The notes under the pieces are model-generated. The model saw nothing but the letters and a program-made list of their open reading frames with translations. It did not search any database and was not told the DNA's origin. From contig NZ_MKIO01000021.1 in assembly GCF_001938945.1 (NCBI RefSeq), forward strand, positions 310,001 through 374,000: a stretch of DNA of 64,000 nucleotides, in the 5' to 3' direction. The translations under genes and the position numbers were made by a program. Origin of the DNA: Xaviernesmea rhizosphaerae. GTDB lineage: Bacteria > Pseudomonadota > Alphaproteobacteria > Rhizobiales > Rhizobiaceae. Below, piece by piece: positions 9,729 through 17,215 of this stretch (within the stretch, counting starts at the first letter, position 1; each line of letters begins with the position of its first letter).

Positions 9729-10592
9729 GTGAAGACGGATTGTGGTAACAGGTTCCTGGTCGGACACACTGAATTTCAGAACCATGTTTTTCGAGGGGCT
9801 GTCGGAAATGATTATGCCATCGATGTTTGCAGGTTCGAGGATCTCTCTTCCCATGACTGGGATCGCTATGATTGCATCGTTCCCTTAAGTCTCGCAGACT
9901 ACAACCCGTTGCGCAGGATCGGCGCGAGACTGGCTGGAAAGGCCATCTATCCCACCGCCTCCGCGGTCGCGGTCTGCGATGACAAATACGCGTTTAATCG
10001 CGTCGTCTCCAATTCGCCGTTCGGTGTCATGATCCCGCAACTGATCGCAGATGTGAGCGCCAGCCCCTTTCCCTGCATCCTGAAACGAAGACACGACCAT
10101 TTCGGCGTGGAATCGTTCGTTCTTCGATGTGAGGGCGATGTTTTGCAGCATGCGCGTCGATTGAAGTCGGATGACTATTTTCTCCAGGAATACATCGAAG
10201 GCAAAGAGGAATATGCAACCCATATCCTGCTACGCGATGGAGAAATCGTCTTTTCCTTCAATGTTTTGTACGAGGTGGCGGATCAGCCTTTCGTCAAGGG
10301 AAAACGCCAGCATCACCTATCGATGAAGACTGCAATCGCTCTTCCCTTCCTCAAGGATTTTCTCAAGGTTCTGGACTATATCGGATTTCGCGATGGCACC
10401 TGCTGCCTCGATTACAAGATTTCCAACGGCACGCCCCAGATCTTCGAGATCAATCCACGTTTCGGATGGTCGCTCTTCCATGATTTCGGCCCCTATCTGC
10501 GGTCTTATAGAGAGGCGGCGCAAGGCTGGACCGGCGCGTCCGCTCCCGCGCTGAGCGATCCCGCCCCGCTGATGGCGGATGCTTTGCCGTAA
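9729..10592 (+). CDS. Orphan ATP-grasp-like protein
   Basis: 287 residues, GTG start. The N-terminal third looks like the Rossmann-like pre-ATP-grasp part (RYDCIVPLSLADYNPLRR). The middle has ATP-grasp hallmarks: PCILKRRHDHFGVES (nucleotide lysine), YFLQEYIEGKEEYATHILL, and near the end CCLDYKISNGTPQIFEINPRFG, where the Glu and Asn would bind Mg-ATP. Such proteins ligate a carboxylate to an amine or thiol; carbamoyl-phosphate-synthase-like and peptide-ligase relatives occur in specialised metabolism. Codon use is less GC-biased than in the neighbours, and the 200 bases upstream are AT-richer, suggesting transfer. No partner biosynthetic gene is adjacent, so the substrate is unknown. Confidence 0.75.
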   Translation: MKTDCGNRFLVGHTEFQNHVFRGAVGNDYAIDVCRFEDLSSHDWDRYDCIVPLSLADYNPLRRIGARLAGKAIYPTASAVAVCDDKYAFNRVVSNSPFGVMIPQLIADVSASPFPCILKRRHDHFGVESFVLRCEGDVLQHARRLKSDDYFLQEYIEGKEEYATHILLRDGEIVFSFNVLYEVADQPFVKGKRQHHLSMKTAIALPFLKDFLKVLDYIGFRDGTCCLDYKISNGTPQIFEINPRFGWSLFHDFGPYLRSYREAAQGWTGASAPALSDPAPLMADALP

Positions 10593-10710
10593 GCAAGCGG
10601 GGATGGCGCACTTCTGGGATCAAGACTGCAGCCACACCTCTGGGTTCGGCCTTCGGCTCCATCTGTGCCACCAGCTTGATCGCCAACGTGCTTAAATAAA
10701 CCTTAAGATG

Positions 10711-10766
10711 TTTCGAACACAAACAGTCGGACAGTCTCGTTCCTTTTGTCTGTCTGTGTTTCGAAA
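10711..10766. promoter_or_regulatory. Long imperfect inverted repeat upstream of the MipA/OmpV gene
   Basis: TTTCGAACACAAACAG (10711) is the near complement of CTGTCTGTGTTTCGAAA (10750-10766), separated by 23 bases and ending 11 bases before the ATG of the outer-membrane gene. It could be an operator or a 5' leader hairpin that masks or stabilises the mRNA start. Confidence 0.55.
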
Positions 10767-10777
10767 GGTCGCCCGGC

Positions 10778-11581
10778 ATGAAGCTGCTGCCCCCGTCGTT
10801 TCTCGCCCTGCTCATGGCAGGGCTGCCGCTGTCGGCGGCGCGTGCCGGAGATTATCCCTGGTCCGGCGACTGGGCGCTGACACTGGGCGGCTCCGTGGCC
10901 AATGCGCCGGCCTTCTACGGGGCTCGCGACCGTCGCTTCGTCTTCTCGCCGATCCTGTCGATCGGCCGACAGAGCAAGCTGGACCGGTTCGTCTCGCGCA
11001 ACGACAGTGCCAGCCTGCCGCTTTACGATTCCGGCCGGGTGAGCTTCGGCCTTGCCGGGCGCTTCCTGGCGGCGCGCGACGAGAACACGTCGGAGGACCT
11101 GCATGGGCTTGAGGATGTGCGCTTCGGCGGCGAGGTCGGCGCTTTTGCCCAGGCCTATCCGACCGACTGGCTGCGCACCCGCGTCGAAGTGCGCCACGGC
11201 ATTCGCAGCCATCATGGCACCGTGCTCGATCTGCAGGCCGATGCCTATACCGACATCACGCCGACGCTGCGCATCTCCGGCGGCCCGCGCGCGACCTATG
11301 CCAGCTCCGCCTTCGGCCGCGCCTATTATGGCGTGAATGGCGAGCAGGCGGCGGCTTCCGGGCTGGACCCCTATGATCCGGGCAGCGGCTGGCAGTCTGT
11401 CGGCGCGGGTGGCGCGCTGACCTGGAAGGCCACCGACAAGGTGGAAACCAGCGCCTTCGTCGAGTATCGCCGCATGATCGGCACCGCCGCCGACAGCAGC
11501 CTGGTGCGCCAGAAGGGCTCGGAAAACCAGCTGACGGTCGGCCTCTCGGCCAGCTACCGCTTCGATTTCACGCTGGAGTAG
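10778..11581 (+). CDS. MipA/OmpV family outer-membrane protein
   Basis: 267 residues with a cleavable signal peptide ending near ARAGDYP. The mature protein has alternating beta-strand patterns and typical family features: DWALTLGGSVANAPAFYGARDRRF near the start, RVSFGLAGRFLAARDENTSEDLHGL, VEVRHGIRSHHGTVLDLQAD, YYGVNGEQAAASGL, and a C-terminal strand SASYRFDFTLE with penultimate aromatic residues for BAM assembly. The family forms small outer-membrane barrels, some scaffolding peptidoglycan-synthesis proteins (MipA). An inverted repeat lies directly upstream. The exact role here is unknown. Confidence 0.92.
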   Translation: MKLLPPSFLALLMAGLPLSAARAGDYPWSGDWALTLGGSVANAPAFYGARDRRFVFSPILSIGRQSKLDRFVSRNDSASLPLYDSGRVSFGLAGRFLAARDENTSEDLHGLEDVRFGGEVGAFAQAYPTDWLRTRVEVRHGIRSHHGTVLDLQADAYTDITPTLRISGGPRATYASSAFGRAYYGVNGEQAAASGLDPYDPGSGWQSVGAGGALTWKATDKVETSAFVEYRRMIGTAADSSLVRQKGSENQLTVGLSASYRFDFTLE

Positions 11582-11733
11582 GGCGCGGAACTCTTCTTTA
11601 AGGATAGGACAGCGGGAGGAAACGGTGCGTCGCCGCTTTGCTGCGCATTTCCCTCCGCCGCCCGCTTGGCCGGACCGCCCTGCCGCCCCATCTATGGCGG
11701 CGACAGCTTCCGCGCCCAAGGATCTCCCCGCCT

Positions 11734-12660
11734 ATGCCCCCCATCGTCTCCGTCTCCGGCCTCGTCAAGACCTATGGCAATGGGTTCCAGGCGCTGAAAG
11801 GCATCGATCTCGATATCGAGGAGGGCGAGATCCTCGCGCTGCTCGGGCCGAACGGCGCCGGCAAGACCACGCTGATCTCGATCATCTGCGGCATCGTCAA
11901 TCCCTCCGGCGGAAAGGCGCTGGTCGGCGGTTTCGACGTGGTCCGGGATTTCCGCAAGACCCGGGCGATGATCGGCCTGGTGCCGCAGGAACTGACCACC
12001 GACCAGTTCGAGAGCGTCTGGAACACGGTGACCTTCTCGCGCGGCCTGCATGGCAAGCCCGCCGATCCCGGCTATATCGAGCGGGTGCTGAAGGACCTTT
12101 CGCTCTACGACAAGAAGGACAACAAGCTGCGCGAGCTCTCCGGCGGCATGAAGCGCCGGGTGCTGATCGCCAAGGCGCTGGCGCATGAGCCGCGCGTGCT
12201 GTTCCTCGACGAGCCCACCGCCGGCGTCGACGTCAATCTGCGCAAGGACATGTGGAAGGTGGTGGAGCGGCTGCGCGAAAGCGGTGTCACCATCATCCTC
12301 ACCACCCATTATATCGAGGAGGCCGAGGAGATCGCCGACCGCATCGGCGTGATCAGCAGCGGCCAGCTCCTGCTTCTCGAAGAGAAGGCGGCGCTGATGA
12401 AGACGCTGGGGCGCAAGACGCTGGCGATCGATCTCGCCCGGCCGATCGATACCGTGCCCGAGGCGCTGGCGGGGTTCAATCTGCGGCTGGAGGAGGGCGG
12501 GCGCCGGCTGGTCTACGACTATCACGCCTCGGGCGCGCGCACCGGCATCACCACGCTCCTGGCGGCGCTCGCCGAAGCCGGACTGACGCTGAAGGACCTC
12601 TCGACCCGGCAAAGCTCGCTGGAAGACATTTTCGTGGAACTGGTGGAGGCGGGCCGATGA
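11734..12660 (+). CDS. ABC-2 type exporter, ATP-binding subunit (YadG-like)
   Basis: 308 residues. Walker [10 protein letters not shown] is at about residues 38-46, the signature ELSGGMKRR at ~135, Walker [13 protein letters not shown] at ~155, and a His switch ([12 protein letters not shown]) follows. The C-terminal ~80 residues form the usual ABC-2 accessory region. The start MPPIVSVSG is preferred because the upstream codons read as proline/arginine noise. The stop overlaps the next gene's ATG (ATGA), so ATPase and permease are translationally coupled. Closest in style to E. coli YadG; the substrate is not known. Confidence 0.94.
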   Translation: MPPIVSVSGLVKTYGNGFQALKGIDLDIEEGEILALLGPNGAGKTTLISIICGIVNPSGGKALVGGFDVVRDFRKTRAMIGLVPQELTTDQFESVWNTVTFSRGLHGKPADPGYIERVLKDLSLYDKKDNKLRELSGGMKRRVLIAKALAHEPRVLFLDEPTAGVDVNLRKDMWKVVERLRESGVTIILTTHYIEEAEEIADRIGVISSGQLLLLEEKAALMKTLGRKTLAIDLARPIDTVPEALAGFNLRLEEGGRRLVYDYHASGARTGITTLLAALAEAGLTLKDLSTRQSSLEDIFVELVEAGR

Positions 12661-13418
12661 ACGGGCAGGCGATCAAGGCGATCTATCTCTTCGAAATGGC
12701 CCGCATGCGCCGCACGCTCTTGCAGAGCGTGGTCTCGCCCGTCATTTCCACCTCGCTCTACTTCATCGTCTTCGGCGCAGCGATCGGCCAGCGCATCCAG
12801 GAGATCGACGGCGTGCCCTATGGCGCCTTCATCACCCCGGGACTGATCATGCTGACGCTGCTCACCCAATGCGTCAACAATGGCGCCTTCGGCATATACT
12901 TCCCGAAATTCACCGGCACGATCTACGAGATCCTCTCCGCCCCTGTCTCCATGGCCGAGGTGCTGATCGGCTATGTCGGCGCGGCCGCGACCAAGGGCAT
13001 GATCATCGGCCTGATCATTCTGGCCACCGCCTCGCTCTTCGTCGATATCCGCATCGCCCATCCCGTGATGATGGTGGTGTTCTTCGCGCTCACCGCCATC
13101 ACCTTCTCGCTGCTCGGCTTCGTCATCGGCATCTGGGCCAAGGATTTCGAACAGCTGAACCTCATCCCCATGCTGGTCGTGCCGCCGCTGGTCTTCCTCG
13201 GCGGCAGCTTCTACTCGATCAAGATGCTCCCGCCCTTCTGGCAGGCCGTCAGCCACGCCAATCCGGTGCTCTACCTGATCTCCGGCTTCCGCTGGTCCTT
13301 CTTCGAAGTGGCAGAGGTCGATCCCATGATCAGCGTCGCCATCATCCTTGGCTTCCTTGCGGCGCTGTCGGGTCTGGTGACCTGGATCTTCCGGACGGGG
13401 TATCGGCTGCGGGAGTAG
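12657..13418 (+). CDS. ABC-2 type exporter, membrane subunit (YadH-like)
   Basis: 253 residues with six hydrophobic segments. Conserved ABC-2 features are visible: [20 protein letters not shown] before helix 1, [13 protein letters not shown], the segment [20 protein letters not shown], and [17 protein letters not shown] between helices 5 and 6. It pairs with the ATPase that overlaps it by four bases. Together they form a homodimeric-type exporter of unknown substrate, related to YadH and to the NodJ group. Confidence 0.94.
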   Translation: MNGQAIKAIYLFEMARMRRTLLQSVVSPVISTSLYFIVFGAAIGQRIQEIDGVPYGAFITPGLIMLTLLTQCVNNGAFGIYFPKFTGTIYEILSAPVSMAEVLIGYVGAAATKGMIIGLIILATASLFVDIRIAHPVMMVVFFALTAITFSLLGFVIGIWAKDFEQLNLIPMLVVPPLVFLGGSFYSIKMLPPFWQAVSHANPVLYLISGFRWSFFEVAEVDPMISVAIILGFLAALSGLVTWIFRTGYRLRE

Positions 13419-13748
13419 CTTTGTCCCCAGGCTTGAGGGCCCGATATGCCATTGCCGTGCTCGACGCTATAGCATCTACTGAGCGCTCGCCTTGTTTTAG
13501 TCCAACACCGCCGCGCCGCGCAGAGCCGGCGCTGCCGCCGAGGCACAAGTGACGCCGTGACGCGTCCGCGCCCATCATCCATCCTAGCGTCCTTCTACCA
13601 AGCATACCGGCTGTCGATTCCGCTGGCTTGCTTCAAGCCCCCGACACGTCACCGTGGCGCGGACATTTGCGGCGCTTCCCGGCTTGACATGCTTTTTTTG
13701 CTTACACGCCGTCTATCGCAAAGCCTGCGAACGTTTGTGCGACATACG
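13419..13748. other. Gene-free stretch at the left edge of the 14-kb islet
   Basis: 330 bases between two convergent genes. A TTGACA hexamer at 13684 followed by a T-run is the only promoter-like element, but no matching -10 box is seen and it would read antisense into the next gene. No terminator, repeat end or RNA gene was recognised. Confidence 0.45.
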
Positions 13749-14453
13749 TCAGAAGAGCAGGATCTGCAGGTCGCCGCGCTGAAGGCGATAGCTGTCGCCG
13801 AGCCTCGCGGACGCGGCTTCGGAAGGTGGTAGAACGCTCTTCGTGAGGGCCAGAACGTCTTGGCTGACGCTTACCCCTTTCTGCGAGGGGACTATAACCG
13901 TCGACTGCGGCGGCGCAGCGATTTTCGCCTCTGACAAGTCGGTCATGATGCTGCTGGCCGGATATCCGGCTGCAGTAAGTGCGGACTGCAGATTGACAGC
14001 ATCGTCCCTCCGCGAGTCGCGGTAAAACACTAGGACGGTGTACCCGCTGTTTCGCTTGAACAGTGCGCCCTGATCGTTGATGTCGGCAACCTTTAGACTC
14101 GACGAATTTCGCATTCCATTGATGACGTCAACCAGTTTCCGGTTGATGTCCGCCTGCTTCTCCAGTGCATCCTGGGCTTTCTGTATCTCGATGTTGAGGC
14201 GTGGAATATCATTGTCCTTGACATTGTTGGCAGTATTCTTCGCCTCGACAGCGTCCTGAACGGCGACATTGAAGTTCAGTTCGAATCCGATGAAGGCGAT
14301 TTTCGCGTTGCTCACCCGTAATACGCCCATCACCAGAAGGGTGACTCCCATAATCAGGACCAAAGCGTAAGCGGATGTCGGATAATGCCGGGCGACGAAG
14401 TACAGCCCGAAGACGAGCAAGGTTGCCCCTGCCACCAGAAGAGTGAACTCCAT
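13749..14453 (-). CDS. Unknown membrane protein with two N-terminal helices and a coiled coil
   Basis: 234 residues; not recognised as a named family. Residues 1-45 contain two closely spaced transmembrane helices (FTLLVAGATLLVFGLYFV and YALVLIMGVTLLVMGVL). Residues ~65-115 are heptad-rich and probably coiled coil (AVQDAVEAKNTANNVKDN onward). Residues ~130-234 look like a small alpha/beta domain (YTVLVFYRDSRRDDAVNLQ, then SALTAAGYPASSIM, ending LQRGDLQILLF). GGGGAAAG precedes the ATG, and a good promoter lies 55-84 bases upstream. Base composition is lower in GC than the surroundings, and a broken pentapeptide-repeat gene lies just upstream on the same strand, so this looks like an acquired islet. 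The function is unknown. Confidence 0.75.
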   Translation of the reverse strand: MEFTLLVAGATLLVFGLYFVARHYPTSAYALVLIMGVTLLVMGVLRVSNAKIAFIGFELNFNVAVQDAVEAKNTANNVKDNDIPRLNIEIQKAQDALEKQADINRKLVDVINGMRNSSSLKVADINDQGALFKRNSGYTVLVFYRDSRRDDAVNLQSALTAAGYPASSIMTDLSEAKIAAPPQSTVIVPSQKGVSVSQDVLALTKSVLPPSEAASARLGDSYRLQRGDLQILLF

Positions 14454-14507
14454 CCAGCTTTCCCCGCGTTCGACGTAATGTCATGAAATGTAAATTTTAT
14501 GAATTCT

Positions 14508-14537
14508 ATATTAGGCAAAATTTATATTTAATGACAA
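14508..14537 (-). promoter_or_regulatory. Sigma-70-type promoter for the unknown membrane protein
   Basis: On the minus strand TTGTCA (14537-14532) and TAATAT (14513-14508) are 18 bases apart in a strongly AT-rich stretch, pointing at the ATG at 14453. Five of six bases match consensus in each box. This near-consensus, AT-rich promoter is unlike most of the window. Confidence 0.6.
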
Positions 14538-14572
14538 GGGTTGCATCGTGGATAAGGCACAATTTCTCTACA

Positions 14573-14881
14573 TTATGAGCCCAATCTTCGAGGTTTCAGT
14601 TCATTAGCGGACCGCACATCGGGTTTGCGAAGTCCCGGCGGACGGCGCGCGCACCGGCTGCGCGGCATTGAAGGCCGAGACCAGATCTTCCAGGGTGGAC
14701 GTCGTAGAGCGTCGCGCTGGCAAAGCGGCATTGCGGAAAAGACGACGTCGGAGAGTTTGATGTCCTGAAAGCCCGAACACGCCAAGTTGACGTCGGTGCC
14801 GAACCAGCCGATCATATTGCAGTGGTTATATAGCTTACTGGAGAAGTTGATCTGGTTTAACGAGGTGTTTGTGAGATTGGC
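14573..14881 (-). pseudogene. Broken pentapeptide-repeat protein gene
   Basis: Read leftward from 14881 the frame gives ANLTN TSLNQ INFSS KLYNH, then NMIGW, FGTDV, NLACS, GFQDI, KLSDV, VFSAM: about eleven quintets with L, F, M or Y at nearly every fifth position, as in the A(D/N)LxX right-handed quadrilateral helix. There is no start codon before the repeats; an ATG occurs only inside them (14815), and an upstream in-frame stop lies at 14942-14944. After about 14720 the frame turns to Arg/Pro-rich noise, suggesting a frameshift as well. It abuts the end of the protease gene at 14934, so its 5' half appears to have been lost. Confidence 0.6.
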
Positions 14882-14933
14882 CTCATTGAGCCTCGCCCTC
14901 AGCCGTCGGTGTCGTTCACGAGCTGGCTGCGCA

Positions 14934-15635
14934 TCAATCCCTCAGCCTCAGCTCATTCGTCTTCATCTGCAAAAGATCCAGCGTCGAGAGGAAGCTCATG
15001 CCGAGCAGGCTCTGGTCGAGCCGGCCTTTTTCGGCAACCAGCGCGGCCACGCGGGTGCGCTCGATCGGGCCGATGGCGACGGTGTCCAGCGTGATGGGGG
15101 CAGCGCGCGCTTCGCCATTGGCGGTCAGCACGCGGCGGGAGAAGGTGAGCTTGTCGGGCGCAATGCCGATGCGCTCGGCATCCTCATAGGACAGCGTCAC
15201 GTTGCTGGCGCCGGTGTCGACCAGCATGCGCAGGCGGTTGCCGTCGACTGTGACATCGGCCTCGAAATGGCCGTTCAGCATCTTGCTGAGCACGACCTCC
15301 TGATAGCCCTCATTGTCGGTGAAGACGGCGGCATAGCCGGGCATCAGCCCGCCGGCCAGCCGCTGGCCGAAGGACTGCAGGTCGCTCTTGTAGACATAGG
15401 CCGTCACCAGGGCCAGGAGCAGAACCAGCCAGATCAGCAGCCGCTGCAGCCGTTGGCCGAGCTGCATGCGCCCGCGCCAGAGGCCTGCGGCCATCACCGC
15501 CAGGAAGGCCGAGAGCGAAACCAGCCGGGCAAAGGCGTCATTGCCGAGCCCCAGCATCTGTCCACCATCGTGATTGAACAGGAGAATCGCCAGGCCAAGC
15601 GCGAGAATGGAGAGGCCGATGACGAGCGGGTTCAT
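14934..15635 (-). CDS. Retropepsin-like aspartic protease (TIGR02281 type), membrane-anchored
   Basis: 233 residues. The first ~90 contain three hydrophobic helices (LVIGLSILALGLAILLF, VSLSAFLAVMAAGLW, LLIWLVLLLALVTAYVY). The C-terminal domain has the aspartyl-protease core LVDTGASNVTLSYEDAERIG, the second half LTANGEARAAPI..DTVAIG, and the closing LLGMSFLSTLDLLQMKTNELRL. This is the clan AA family found widely in alphaproteobacteria, with the catalytic domain probably periplasmic. The substrate is not established. The start overlaps the stop of the DUF1289 gene by four bases, so the two are coupled. Confidence 0.93.
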   Translation of the reverse strand: MNPLVIGLSILALGLAILLFNHDGGQMLGLGNDAFARLVSLSAFLAVMAAGLWRGRMQLGQRLQRLLIWLVLLLALVTAYVYKSDLQSFGQRLAGGLMPGYAAVFTDNEGYQEVVLSKMLNGHFEADVTVDGNRLRMLVDTGASNVTLSYEDAERIGIAPDKLTFSRRVLTANGEARAAPITLDTVAIGPIERTRVAALVAEKGRLDQSLLGMSFLSTLDLLQMKTNELRLRD

Positions 15636-15982
15636 GAAGCGGTCTCCTCCTTGCAGGATTGAAGGGGCAGGCGGGATGGATCGGGCAGGCCGGTGCGGAC
15701 CCGCCGGGCCGCAAGCTGCGTCATGATCTGCGCGCGGCCCTGGTCGCCGAGCGTCGCCCAGGCCCCGATCTCCTCCAGCGTGCGGGCGCAGCCGAGACAG
15801 AGGCCGCTTCGGGCATCGATGGAGCAGATGTGGATGCAGGGCGATTGCACGATGGCGGGTTTCCCGTGATTGTCTGAGGCACGGCCGCAGGGATCCGGCG
15901 TGCGGATATGCGTGTCGTGGTCTTTGCAGGCCGCGAGAGGCGATCGGCGGCCTTCTATGCTGCGAAGCGCCGGCTTGTGCAT
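15632..15982 (-). CDS. DUF1289 small cysteine-rich protein
   Basis: The conserved part is SPCIHICSIDARSGLCLGCARTLEEIGAW, a four-cysteine pattern (C-x3-C, C-x2-C) typical of DUF1289, proposed to bind a metal. The stop overlaps the next gene's start. The start is unclear: an ATG at 15982 is used here, but residues before the cysteine motif look unlike the family, so GTG at 15850 (72 aa) is a real alternative, and the frame stays open to 16048. The function is unknown. Confidence 0.8.
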   Translation of the reverse strand: MHKPALRSIEGRRSPLAACKDHDTHIRTPDPCGRASDNHGKPAIVQSPCIHICSIDARSGLCLGCARTLEEIGAWATLGDQGRAQIMTQLAARRVRTGLPDPSRLPLQSCKEETAS

Positions 15983-16031
15983 CCGGCGGAGGGACCGGCG
16001 CGAAGGATGCGCCGTCGTTGATATTGGCCTG

Positions 16032-16826
16032 TTAGAGCATGACCGCAAGGGCCACCAGCAGCGCGGCTTCGCTCAGCTGCTGGGTCGCCCCGATCGTGTC
16101 CCCGGTATGGCCCGCGAGTCGGGCGCGGACATGGCGGGTGAAGAGGAAGGTGGTGCCGGCGCAGGCCAGCAAGGCGAGGCCGGCCGCCCCCGCCGAGTGC
16201 AGGGTGAGGGCGAGGAGCAGCGCGCCGGCGAGTGCGAAGCCGCCGGCGGTGCGCACGGCGCCCGCGTCCGGCTGACCGGCGCCAGCCGCCGTTCCCGAGG
16301 CGCGCGCTGGCGGCAGGGCCTGCCAGTGATAGAGCATGGCGAACCGGCTGAGGCCGGCAGCGAGCATCATCAGGATGACCAGCGACAGGGGGGGCAGCAC
16401 TGCCATCAGCGCCGCCAGGCTCGCAACCCGCAGGCCGAGCGTGAAGATCAGCGCCAGCGCGCCATAGCTGCCGATGCGGCTGTCCTTCATGATCTCCAAC
16501 GCCCGCTCGGCCGTGCGCCCGCCGCCAAGCCCGTCGGCGCTGTCCGCCAGCCCGTCCTCGTGCAGCCCGCCGGTTATCGCCGCCATCAAGGCCAATGCCA
16601 GCAGAACGGTCACCAGTGGCGGCGCCTGGATCGCCGCCAGCAGCCCCGCCAGCATCGCCGCCGGTGCCGCGATCACCGCGCCGGCCAGTGGAAAGGCGCG
16701 CACCGTCAGGCTCATCCGGCCGTCATGGCCGATGAAGAACCGATCCGCCACGGGCAGGCGGCTCAAGAAGGCGATGGAGCGGGCGATGTCGTCGAAGAAG
16801 GACAGGGCGGGACGAGACATGGGCAT
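16032..16826 (-). CDS. cobS: Adenosylcobinamide-GDP ribazoletransferase
   Basis: 264 residues with several membrane helices. CobS (CobV) joins adenosylcobinamide-GDP to alpha-ribazole (phosphate), the last assembly step of the cobalamin nucleotide loop, at the inner membrane. Diagnostic stretches are AFLSRLPV, AFPLAGAVIAAPAA, the metal-binding GGLHEDGLADSADGLGGG, and MKDSRIGSYGALAL. A second start codon lies two codons in (MSRPALSF). It is divergent from cobT, whose product supplies alpha-ribazole phosphate, so the two genes serve one step from either side of a shared upstream region. Confidence 0.95.
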   Translation of the reverse strand: MPMSRPALSFFDDIARSIAFLSRLPVADRFFIGHDGRMSLTVRAFPLAGAVIAAPAAMLAGLLAAIQAPPLVTVLLALALMAAITGGLHEDGLADSADGLGGGRTAERALEIMKDSRIGSYGALALIFTLGLRVASLAALMAVLPPLSLVILMMLAAGLSRFAMLYHWQALPPARASGTAAGAGQPDAGAVRTAGGFALAGALLLALTLHSAGAAGLALLACAGTTFLFTRHVRARLAGHTGDTIGATQQLSEAALLVALAVML

Positions 16827-17215
16827 GCGGCCTTGTGCGGGAGCATGGCAGGCAGCGGCCTGCGAATCCCCCGGGCTTTGTGAAACGCGGTTGCCGAGAT
16901 CACCGCCAAGCGCGCGGGATTGTCAAATTCAATCCGACCGGCCCAGTGCGGCGAAAAGGGAATTTCCATCCGCGCCGCCATGGGCTAGAGCATGTCGCGC
17001 AAAAGCGGTCGCCGGTTTTGCAGGCACGACATGCCGCAAAACAAGGGGTTAAAGCATGGGAAGCTGCTCCGGCAGATCACAATTCGCTTGAAAGCGCCGA
17101 TGACGCGCCGTCATGGCCCTGTCCCTCCGCCCTTGCTCCGGCGTGCGGCGGGCGAAGACGGCCAAAAATGCCGGTCGCGGATACCGGCCAAAGATGATTG
17201 AGAAGGACGACAGAG
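16827..17215. other. Divergent cobS/cobT upstream region
   Basis: 389 bases between divergent cobS and cobT. It holds one dispersed palindromic element (16986-17058) and presumably both promoters. I looked for the cobalamin riboswitch B12 box and its flanking helices on both strands and did not find them. Confidence 0.5.
16986..17058. repeat. Dispersed palindromic element resembling rhizobial intergenic mosaic repeats
   Basis: Nested inverted repeats: GCATGTCG (16990) with CGACATGC (17027), and inside it GCAAAA with TTTTGC, followed by CAAAACAAGGGGTTAAAGCATG. From memory this closely matches a short element very common in Rhizobium, Mesorhizobium and Brucella genomes (RIME-like). It lies in the cobS/cobT regulatory region. 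Confidence 0.65.

Noticed and set aside
13684..13720. Plus-strand promoter beginning TTGACA
   Set aside because: No -10 box at the right distance, and it would read antisense into the unknown membrane gene.
16827..17215. Cobalamin riboswitch between cobS and cobT
   Set aside because: The B12 box and expected helices were not found on either strand; only a dispersed palindrome is present.
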